Shown in pieces: positions 56,801-64,000 of a DNA stretch of 64,000 bases. Within the stretch, counting starts at the first letter, position 1; the number at the start of each line of letters is the position of its first letter. The notes beneath the pieces are model-generated. The model did not search any database. It was not told where the DNA came from and saw only the letters and a program-made list of their open reading frames with translations. A program made the position numbers and the translations under genes. Where the stretch lies: assembly GCA_948146395.1 (NCBI GenBank), contig OX411543.1, positions 54,106,017 to 54,170,016 on the forward strand, read 5' to 3'. The stretch comes from Fragum whitleyi (lineage: Eukaryota; Mollusca; Bivalvia; Cardiida; Cardiidae).

Positions 56801-58368
56801 AATGCATTATTTGTTAGTATTTTGCAAGCATTTGGTTACTCGCGACAAAAACTAATAGCGAAAACACGATTTTATATATGGGCTTACTTTATATTAACAT
56901 GTGAACTTGGAAGTGTGCAGGTTCAAAACTCTGGCTGCATTACTGAAATGTTTTAAACTTACCAGCTTAATTTTCACCACTTGATGCCTTTTTGTTTTTA
57001 TTATATTACATGTACATGTAATATTGTTACATAAATAAGACATAATTCTGCCATACTGCCTTTATATACTGCTGCTCTCACTTTCGTGTATAAGATATAC
57101 GTGTATCTCATACATGTATATGTGGTCATGGGTGTCGACTAGACATATATTTTCAAAACCAAAATTGGTAGACCTTCAACTTCAATGGCATTGATTCTCG
57201 CTTGAATCTATCCTTAGCCCTCCCGGGTGGCACTAGTTAGCCAGGCTTTAGCACAAACCCCCTTAAAGCACATTTTACTTAGTGTTGTTCATAATCACGG
57301 TGGGTAACCCACGTGACTTTTGGAAAGCGTCCACACGGAAAAATCGTCCGCTTCAAGGTATGCTTTCTTTAATTTCTCAGCTTATACTCTATTGATTTTG
57401 AAATAGATTACACACGTACAAACAACAATGTACTGAAAATCGCGGCGAAAAACATCCACAGATGGCTGAGTTAACAACGATTTTAGTTCTCGAAATGATC
57501 GACCTGTCAACATTACGTTAAAAAACGACAGTTTTCTCATACTTTCACCTGTTCTTGAAAAATAATAATAACCTTACGAAATCACTGTTCATTTTTGAAC
57601 ACATCTGTGCAAATTGTAAGCTTGAAGCATTCTTATATTGCTTGTAACCGTTCGATTATTTGAACCACCCTACTGTCGGAGTGTACGGTTAGGAAACCGC
57701 CTAAAATTTATCGATGACCGGTTGGGAAACGAGGGTAGGTCCGGTTTGGAACTTACATTATTTATAGGAAATGCATTATTTGTTAGTATTTTGCAAGCAT
57801 TTGGTTACTCGCGACAAAAACTAATAGCGAAAACACGATTTTATATATGGGCTTACTTTATATTAACATGTGAACTTGGAAGTGTGCAGGTTCAAAACTC
57901 TGGCTGCATTACTGAAATGTTTTAAACTTACCAGCTTAATTTTCACCACTTGATGCCTTTTTGTTTTTATTATATTACATGTACATGTAATATTGTTACA
58001 TAAATAAGACATAATTCTGCCATACTGCCTTTATATACTGCTGCTCTCACTTTCGTGTATAAGATATACGTGTATCTCATACATGTATATGTGGTCATGG
58101 GTGTCGACTAGACATATATTTTCAAAACCAAAATTGGTAGACCTTCAACTTCAATGGCATTGATTCTCGCTTGAATCTATCCTTAGCCCTCCCGGGTGGC
58201 ACTAGTTAGCCAGGCTTTAGCACAAACCCCCTAAAAGCACATTTTACTTAGTGTTGTTCATAATCACGGTGGGTAACCCACGTGACTTTTGGAAAGCGTC
58301 CACACGGAAAAATCGTCCGCTTCAAGGTATGCTTTCTTTAATTTCTCAGCTTATACTCTATTGATTTT
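56431..58368 (+). repeat. 969 bp tandem duplication, two near-identical units
   Basis: Units 56431-57399 and 57400-58368. By eye the only difference is one T/A substitution near 57264 and 58233 (CCCCCTTAAAG versus CCCCCTAAAAG). Both units contain the same 95-codon frame (56669-56956 and 57638-57925), which begins with TTG, has no recognised motif and is not convincing as a gene. Unit ends contain CGTCCGCTTCAAG|GTATGC, a splice-donor-like site. Either a recent duplication or an assembly artefact. Confidence 0.95.
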
Positions 58369-58439
58369 GATGAGATAAAGTGCACGGAACGCGTCTTTGA
58401 GAGGGCTATTCACGCCTCTAACTCACTCTGCTCCAAATC

Positions 58440-58550
58440 AAGTGGTTTATTCAAACATTCGAGCAAAGTGTTTGTAAGTGCAAAACGAAAGTGGGAAGCG
58501 TTCACATGCACCGAATTTTTTTTTCGCTTGAATGTTTGAAGAAACCACGG
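58440..58550. repeat. Small foldback
   Basis: GTGGTTTATTCAAACATTCGAGC on the left pairs with GCTTGAATGTTTGAAGAAACCAC on the right. Confidence 0.75.
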
Positions 58551-59259
58551 GATTCGGAACAATGTTGTACAATGTCTTGAAGATTTGAGCTGCCAAATTG
58601 ACAGACGTAACAACGAAACGGATCCATTGCTAGAGCCTGAACTAGATCAAAGTGGGTTTTATTACTAATGTTTCAAAGTAATGTTATACCAGGGTATGTG
58701 AGTCATATACTTTTTTAAAATGCTTGCCAGACCAGTAATGCTCGATTGGTCGAGTTTGCTATGAAATATGCAGAAAGGTTCGCAGAAATATACTCGGAGT
58801 ACCTTTTCTGCATAAAGAAATGTACTCCATATCTAAAAAAGTGCAGAAATGCCATCGAAACTACATACAAGTCCTCCATTTTTTTAATGAAAATAACATG
58901 CATTAATGAGTTTTGGGACCACCTGATCGAATTTCAGTAAAATAATGCATAATCTTATGACCACGGGGAAACGTATTATTGTAGGTAAAATCAAGCCAAA
59001 CACTATCAGGTGATCCCGAAACTCAATATTCATGTTTTTAAAGAAAAAAAAATGGGGGACTTTTCTGTATTTTCGACGGCTTTTCTGTTCTTTTTTTTTT
59101 CCAAATGGAGCACCTTTCTGTATGTTTCATAGCGAACTTGACCAACCGACGGTAGATCACTTGTTAAACTGCAGATTCTTACTTATTTCGCCACTTCATA
59201 AATGATCCTTGTGTAGACATGGTCAGAAATGTCGCCTATCTAAAGTAAAGTTTTCCGTT
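58551..59259. other. Unassigned DNA
   Basis: No supported gene; opposed frames at 58715-58940 share no motif. Confidence 0.4.
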
Positions 59260-59755
59260 TACAAACCGGTCCCAGTCAGTCCCTAGACTGTTTCCCAACC
59301 GGACCATGTGCTGTTTCCCAACCGTTCACTGTAATTTACACATGGCATTATTGTTTGCCATCGTTTACATTTATTTCGACACCAATTTCAAAGTAACTTT
59401 AGAGAGACACTTACAAATATCCATTGTGCAATAAAATGCTGGAATTTATTTAAAAATCGCGTCACAATATGGATAAAATAACAATAGTTTCATGGTTTGT
59501 TCAAAATGCGATGATTTCGAGGGACAAAATCGTGAATTTCTCGGTCATCTATGGACGTTTTTCGTTCAGACTTTCCCAATTTTTTCCTTCTTTCAATTGT
59601 AATTGATTCCAATTGTACTTAATTTCTTTTAAGTCGCAGAATTGACATAGGGGTACCTGATGTAAGCGCTTTATCCAATGTCAGTCGATGGGTTCCGCCA
59701 TTGTTTCCGTTTACAAACATTACGCTACCGGTGTAGATGGGATACAGTGGAACTA
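59260..59755 (-). repeat. Diverged inverted relative of 56290-56780
   Basis: Plus strand: TTTCCCAACCGGACC and TTTCCCAACCGTTCACTG (59289-59335), GATGATTTCGAGGGACAAAA..CATCTATGGACGTTTTTCG (59505-59565), and GATGGGTTCCGCCATTG..TTTACAAACATTACGCTACCGG..GATGGGATACAGTG (59690-59750). Confidence 0.75.
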
Positions 59756-59905
59756 AGGCTTGTGGGGAATATGAGTGTGGACTTAGTCTTTTGTACGAAA
59801 CATGTGAACTTAGGTTTGTGGGGAATATGCGTGTGGACTTAGTCTTTTTAGGAGAAATGCGGGTTGGTTTGTGAGTAATGTGTATGTGGACTTAGTCCTT
59901 ATCTT
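59756..59905 (+). repeat. Three direct ~55 bp repeats at the Polinton side
   Basis: The word GTGTGGACTTAGTCTTTT or close variants recurs near 59780, 59832 and 59886, each preceded by TTGTGGGGAATATG or a variant. A single relative lies at 56265. They border the Polinton gene cluster and could be a remnant of its terminal region, which I cannot prove. Confidence 0.7.
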
Positions 59906-60091
59906 ACCGTCCAAAGACGGAAAGATAGGGACTTGTTATAGGGATTTTGTCTTTGAAATAAGTGGTTGAATGTATTGTGAAAGTGAGGAATGCAAAAGGA
60001 CTTTGACAATTTGCGAAAGAAAATGAATTCTTTCTTGGTGTTGGGTGGTCCTGAAAAGGACCGTTTTTGTTGGTTGATAATTATGATCTCT

Positions 60092-60439
60092 TTAGTAGTG
60101 GCTGCATCCAAATCGTGCATTGCAAATTGGACAATGTCTCCTCATTCTTTTCCTCATGACCAATGTTTCTCCATTCCATACCACTCTTCTCCTAAATTGA
60201 GTACCCATGTAAATGACATCAGGTAGTCCTCTGTTTAGTTGTTCTGTTGTCCTACCCAAGATGGGTCTATCCAAGTAAATGACATCTTGCAGATTATTCG
60301 TTGGTGTCTGCTCAATGGCATTTTCTTGTGGAGAAATGATTTGAGTATCTCTAATCATTCCCTGCACGCGATACAGTCGCTCAGCAATGTTCAGCAATTC
60401 CTTTGCTATATCGGTGAGTTCTCTACGAATCGGTTCCAT
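60092..60439 (-). CDS. Polinton-associated small protein with C-terminal Cys/His cluster
   Basis: The protein is 115 aa with an ATG start. Residues 1-35 are charged and Leu/Ile-rich (MEPIRRELTDIAKELLNIAE), suggesting an amphipathic or coiled-coil helix. Residues 50-90 hold two echoing words, LQDVIYLDRPILGRTTEQ and LPDVIYMGTQF. The C-terminus is basic (VMRKRMRRH) and ends in CPICNARFGCSHY, a possible zinc knuckle (C-x2-C-x5-C-x-H). It lies downstream of and on the same strand as the protease. The minus strand has TATAAATA at 60475-60482, about 36 bp before the ATG, so it may have its own promoter. I do not recognise the family. A DNA- or RNA-binding or virion-associated role is only a guess from the Cys/His and basic tail. 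Confidence 0.6.
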   Translation of the reverse strand: MEPIRRELTDIAKELLNIAERLYRVQGMIRDTQIISPQENAIEQTPTNNLQDVIYLDRPILGRTTEQLNRGLPDVIYMGTQFRRRVVWNGETLVMRKRMRRHCPICNARFGCSHY

Positions 60440-60474
60440 GATCTAGAATGTTAAAGAGTGGAAAATCTGCTATG

Positions 60475-60482
60475 TATTTATA
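60475..60482 (-). promoter_or_regulatory. TATA box-like sequence before the 115 aa ORF
   Basis: Minus-strand TATAAATA, 36 bp upstream of the ATG at 60439. A plausible core promoter by position and match. Confidence 0.4.
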
Positions 60483-60692
60483 TTGACGACGCGGACCTTG
60501 CTGGAAGCACCTTTATGATATCCATAAAAATGGATGCCGAGATGGAAATTTGTGCTTTCCCAAAGTAAGAAAATATGAGATTACTCATTATTCCTAATCA
60601 TGAATCCGATTCTTTTACCTTTATCATGAACAATCATGAAAAGGATGGAATATTAAACGACAACAAAACACCAATATATACATTTTCTATAT

Positions 60693-60698
60693 TTTATT
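60693..60698 (-). terminator. Poly(A) signal for the protease transcript
   Basis: Minus-strand AATAAA about 80 bp after the protease stop codon at 60777. Confidence 0.5.
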
Positions 60699-60776
60699 GA
60701 ACAATGAACTGTGAACTAAGAACAAAAAATTAACAATCATGAACATATTTACAATCAATTTTATATTACAAAATGT

Positions 60777-61244
60777 CTATACAATTCTGCTAAATGTCTG
60801 TATGAACCACGATGTGACTACTCTGTCATTTTTGTGTAAGTTCCTTGTGCTGAATGTCTTTCTTAGAAGTTTTTTAAAGTTGTATCCTCTTGCTACCCCA
60901 TCCAAGGCAAAAATACAATAGTGTCCACAAACTTTTCCAAGGATGCTTTGAATAGGTTGGTTATTATAAGTCCATGAACGTGAATTATTTTGGATAAAAT
61001 GAGATATTTCCCTATGAAGTGGTGGAAGACCGTATGAGTCAAAGTACATTGCTTTACCATTTGGGTAGAATATAACTGCTACCCAATGTTCTCCTGAGTT
61101 GTATGAATCTGCTGTATTGATGATATAAGCCTTCACATGTGAAGGTTTTCGCTTTGGTAATAAATCCTTTGCACACACTCTTCCATTGAGATTTTTAATC
61201 CACACTCCACGATCCAAGATATGTTGAATTTCACTGGTGTACAT
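60777..61244 (-). CDS. PRO: Adenovirus-type (adenain-like) cysteine protease of a Polinton
   Basis: Processes capsid precursors in the related adenoviruses; in Polintons it is one of the core proteins. An open frame begins at 61256 with TTG, but the first ATG is at 61244, which I take as the start (155 aa). Counting from that ATG, the catalytic His is in SGEHWVAV (about residue 53), the acidic residue in MYFDSYG (about 69), a Gln that fits the oxyanion position at about 99, and the nucleophile Cys in GKVCGHYC (about 106). This His-Asp-Gln-Cys order and the GEHW / FDSYG / CGxYC spacing are characteristic of the family. The ATG overlaps the preceding gene's stop (TAATG). The frame is intact and all catalytic residues are present, so it may still encode an active enzyme. 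Length is near the low end for the family, with no N-terminal extension. Confidence 0.93.
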   Translation of the reverse strand: MYTSEIQHILDRGVWIKNLNGRVCAKDLLPKRKPSHVKAYIINTADSYNSGEHWVAVIFYPNGKAMYFDSYGLPPLHREISHFIQNNSRSWTYNNQPIQSILGKVCGHYCIFALDGVARGYNFKKLLRKTFSTRNLHKNDRVVTSWFIQTFSRIV

Positions 61245-61696
61245 TATTGATCCCAAGACTGCTTTACTTTCTCACTCCAACGTTCTAGCCATGTATCTGT
61301 GAATCCGCACAAAATGTTCTTTTTTATACTTCGCCATAGTCGATAGGCTTCTACTGATTCTTGTTCGTTTAGTTTTAATTCTTCAAGTTGTGGATACCAT
61401 GCCTGCATTATTTTGTATGGATTTACTTTAAGCATTGCTTGCTCAATGAACAAGTCTGTATGTTCTTCTCTACTCATGAATAAGCAAACAGGGTGTTCTA
61501 TCTGACTCGGATGATCTATTTGACAACTGTTACAATTGTTATGAACTTCTTCATTGATAAGTTCTTGCAGTTGATCCACCATACACTTTTGAAAACTGTT
61601 GTGAATGTCATTTTTACGAACTGATTCAATGTTTGATGAATATTTCACTTTCTCTGCTTCTTCTCTAAGTTTTATGGCGTACTGGTATCCAAGCAT
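61244..61696 (-). CDS. Polinton-associated Cys/His protein between capsid and protease
   Basis: The protein is 150 aa with an ATG start 5 bp after the capsid stop; its TAA overlaps the protease ATG. Residues 1-50 are charged and probably helical (LREEAEKVKYSSNIESVRKN). A Cys/His cluster follows around residues 50-72: NNCNSCQIDHPSQIEHPVC, i.e. C-x2-C-x3-H-x5-H-x2-C, which could bind zinc. The C-terminal half is helical with conserved-looking Trp residues (QAWYPQLEEL, YRLWRSIKK, TWLERWSEK). I recall similar Cys-x2-Cys...DHPSQ...H proteins next to Polinton-type genes in cnidarian and mollusc genomes, but the function is unknown to me. Tight packing suggests a shared transcript with capsid and protease. 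Confidence 0.75.
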   Translation of the reverse strand: MLGYQYAIKLREEAEKVKYSSNIESVRKNDIHNSFQKCMVDQLQELINEEVHNNCNSCQIDHPSQIEHPVCLFMSREEHTDLFIEQAMLKVNPYKIMQAWYPQLEELKLNEQESVEAYRLWRSIKKNILCGFTDTWLERWSEKVKQSWDQ

Positions 61697-61701
61697 GATT
61701 T

Positions 61702-62515
61702 TTAGTAATCAGTTAAAACTTCTCTAAGACTGTTGATTTCGATTTGATTATCGAATTCAGCGAAAACAATAACGTTGATGACTCTAGCAAGGTTAGATCC
61801 AAACTGAAGTTCTATTCTCAAGCCTCCAGTTTTTATAGGATGCAACTGCCCTTCTTCACTGCCTTGATCTGGTGTGAGATCAAAACCCCAAAGAGCGAAA
61901 CCAGCATCATATTCCTCTTTTGTTATACCAAATGATTTGTCAGCACCAATGAATTTTGTGGCATTGAACAAAGACAGATATGATCTCAGTGTTAGTCCAT
62001 TTGTGAAGTCAGGTTCAAATGGTTTACCATGAATACTGTGTCCATTGCATGATACGGCTATTTTTCTTACGTTGAAATGAGAAAAGTTGAATGGGTTTGA
62101 TGTATAAGATCCATTGAAGGCTCCATTTGTTACCATTCCAATAAAAACACGTTTTGGTAACTGGCCTTGGAACAAATGATCTTCCACTTTTGATAGAGTA
62201 CCGTTAGTGATTGAAAATGTTTTGACTTCTACTCTACGAATAGGGATTTTCATATTATTCTGTGCGATGAGTTGGTTCAGATTATTTGCAACTACTGGTG
62301 ACAATTCAACATTTCTAACATAGAAACTTACTGATTCAAACTGAATTTTAACTTTGGGTTCACCTGTATGTTGAATAATGCAAAATTCTGGACGTGACTT
62401 ATTTAATCTTAGTCTGATTTCCACTCCACTGGGAAGATATTTTTCCTGGAGAAAAACATCTAGATGAAGACGTCCAAATAATTCCAATGTCTTACTTTCT
62501 GCAATAGCCACTACA
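61702..62515 (-). pseudogene. MCP: Polinton major capsid protein, 5'-truncated
   Basis: A 269-residue frame that opens with GTG at 62511, continues in frame a little upstream, and has no good ATG at its 5' end. The text LFGRLHLDVFLQEKYLPSGV..EIRLRLNKSRPEFC (residues 11-45) and the later YLSLFNATKFIGADKSFGIT and EYDAGFALWGFDLTPDQ match the double-jelly-roll capsid proteins of Polintons (database relatives are often named after C. elegans F54H12.2). Known members are longer (roughly 400-650 aa), so the first jelly roll is largely missing. The remaining C-terminal part is intact through LTDY and the stop. The cut coincides within about 20 bp with the 5' end of the opposing polymerase, so the truncation comes from a rearrangement. 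It cannot form a normal capsid subunit on its own. It is followed after 5 bp by the Cys/His protein gene. Confidence 0.88.
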
Positions 62516-64000
62516 TGCAGTGAGTTTGCCGAAGGAAGGGAGGTTATATTTCAAGGTGATAACACTCTGACTGATTTTTGTAAATGGCTTTTTTCTAAGC
62601 AGCACAAGGGTATGACTGCTATAGCTCACAATGCAAAAGGATACGATGCCCAATTTATCTTGAATGAAATAATAAGAATTGGGAATCAACCCCCATCTCT
62701 GATCATGAATGGTAACAGTATCATGAAATTGGAGTTGAATGGAGTTCGTTTGATCGACTCCTATAACTTCATGAACTTTCGTCTTGGTAAATTCCCTGAT
62801 ACGTTTGGTCTGGAAGAAATGAAAAAGGGGTTCTTTCCCCATCTTGCCAACACTGATCAGTTTTGGGACTATGATGGTCCATATCTTGATACCTCCTATT
62901 ACATGTGTGACTCTATGTCCCCAGAATTAAGAAAAGAGTTCATGAAATGGTATAATGAAAAGGTTACAAACAAAGAAAAGTTCAATTTTCAAAAAGAAAT
63001 GGAGTCATATTGTCGTTCAGATGTTGATATCCTCAGAAGGGGGTGTGGTCATTTCAGGAAAGTGTTTATTGAGTACGGAGGCATTGATCCATTACTGGAA
63101 GCTATAACAATAGCTGATGCATGTAACACGGTCTGGAGAAGTAGATATTTGCCTAAAGGTCAAATAGCAATTATTTCAAGTAAGGATTCCTCCAGGCGTC
63201 GTTTCTCTATGAAAGCCATTCGTTGGCTCCAAAGTATTGCAAATGAAAAGGGGATCTTTATCCAGCATGCCCGGAATTTGGGAGAATTTGAGATCAAGTC
63301 TTTATCTGTTTAATGGATTTCATGCAGAAACCAACACAGTGTACGAATTTCTTGGTGATCTATGGCACGGTTGTCCAGTCTGCTACCCAAACCGTTTACA
63401 AACCAACCCAATTAATGGTTTTACAATGCAAACTTTGTATAACGATACAATGGCCCGTCTACAATATCTAAAGAGGTTAGGCTATAAAGTTGAATACATT
63501 TGGGAACATGAGTTCGATGCAAGAGTAAAAAAAGACAAAGATTATCGTGAAGTAATCAATGGTTTATTCCCATACTCTGACCCAATAGATCCAAGGGACG
63601 GACTGTATGGCGGGCGTTGTAATGCAGTCAAGATTGCTCATGAGATAGACGAATCAAGTGAAAAAGAAATTAAGTACATTGACATTTGCTCTTTGTATCC
63701 TTATGTATGCAAGTATAAATCCTACCCTGTTGGTCACCCAAAAGTCCTGACAAGCGAAAGCATTGACATTCAAAACATTAGACAGTATGAAGGTCTTGTC
63801 AAATGTAAGGTGTTGCCACCTGATGATTTGCTTCACCCTATTTTACCTGTACATTGTAATAACAAAATGATGTTTCCACTATGTAGAACATGTGCAGAAG
63901 AAAGTTCACAGACTTGCTCTCACAATGAAAACGAGAGGGCGTTGATAGGAACATGGGTCACAGTTGAATTGTTCAAGGCTTTGGACTGTGGCTACAGATT
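62513..64000 (+). pseudogene. POLB: Polinton protein-primed-type DNA polymerase B, 5'-truncated, frameshifted, runs off the window
   Basis: Family B polymerase of the organellar/viral type (DNA_pol_B_2). The first part (62519-63313) shows the Exo II region IAHNAKGYDAQFILNE (62621-62668) and the Exo III motif YCRSDVDIL (about 63008-63034). The Exo I DxE region that should precede it is absent. The first frame ends at 63311-63313 (TAA). The reading frame continues one base shifted from about 63303, with the conserved YEFLGDLWHGCPVC (63336-63377), DGLYGGRCNAVK, and polymerase motif A YIDICSLYPYV (63675-63707) carrying the metal-binding Asp. It stays open to 64000, so the shift looks like a single +1 change in a T-rich spot (TCTTTATC) or a sequencing error. 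Motifs B and C lie beyond the window. An ATG at 62612 exists, but the homology starts about 93 bp earlier. Confidence 0.9.

Larger units (their letters stand above)
60440..60776. other. Gap between the small ORF and the protease
   Basis: It holds the TATA-like box, the protease poly(A) signal and no ORF of note. It is the only sizeable gap inside the minus-strand gene block. Confidence 0.5.
60092..64000. mobile_element. Rearranged Polinton/Maverick remnant
   Basis: Adenovirus-type protease, major capsid protein and protein-primed-type DNA polymerase B occur together, the diagnostic set for Polintons (large self-synthesising DNA transposons related to viruses). The integrase and packaging ATPase are not in the window. 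Orientation changes at about 62515, where capsid and polymerase meet with both N-termini lost. Terminal inverted repeats were not identified. The right part continues beyond the window. Confidence 0.92.

Noticed and set aside
56669..57925. Two identical 95-codon ORFs as a tandem gene pair
   Set aside because: They start with TTG, lack any recognised motif and are identical only because the whole 969 bp segment is duplicated.
61744..61935. 63-codon plus-strand ORF
   Set aside because: It is antisense to the capsid gene.
62492..62842. 116-codon minus-strand ORF
   Set aside because: It is antisense to the conserved polymerase region and has no motif of its own.

Overview
This looks like a gene-poor stretch of a mollusc, most likely bivalve, nuclear genome. 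The base composition is AT-rich and there are no bacterial-style operons or complete host genes. Many repeat types are of kinds I associate with bivalve DNA: 160-170 bp satellite-like units, an AGGTGAGCGA...CAGGGCC repeat start, tRNA-derived SINEs, and dense MITE and foldback elements. The taxonomic call is inference from repeat style; no conserved host gene is present to confirm it.

Layout. 1-1760 is an array of about eleven ~165 bp units. 1.9-8.8 kb is a mosaic of a second family, also with ~165 bp internal units, present as three plus-strand copies and one minus-strand copy; the minus copy sits inside a split MITE. 8.9-26 kb is mostly unrecognised AT-rich DNA with MITEs (piggyBac-like TTAA type, Tc1/mariner-like TA type, foldbacks), a decayed Tc1/mariner transposase (about 15.43-16.36 kb) and SINEs. 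26.93-28.64 kb is a 1.7 kb element with ~37 bp terminal inverted repeats and arrays of an 11 bp ACACGYT-type iteron; it is the most unusual structure here. 34.09-38.30 kb is a large inverted duplication (arms about 1.15 kb, spacer about 1.9 kb). 38-56 kb is again MITEs, SINE fragments and a 320 bp tandem repeat. 56.43-58.37 kb is a 969 bp near-identical tandem duplication, with a diverged inverted relative of its first part at 59.27-59.79 kb.

The only convincing protein-coding block is at 60.1-64.0 kb, a Polinton/Maverick remnant. On the minus strand lie a 5'-truncated major capsid protein, a small Cys/His-rich protein, an adenovirus-type cysteine protease and a small protein with a C-terminal Cys/His cluster. 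On the plus strand lies a protein-primed-type family B DNA polymerase that lacks its N-terminus, carries a +1 frameshift and runs off the window end. Capsid and polymerase meet head to head within about 20 bp, each missing its N-terminus, so the element has been rearranged. The minus-strand capsid-side genes are packed with a 5 bp gap and a TAATG stop/start overlap, as in compact virus-like elements.

A cross-family theme is a short hairpin of the form TCAG-CTG-GC...GC-CAG-CTGA, seen nine times inside three MITE families whose terminal repeats differ.
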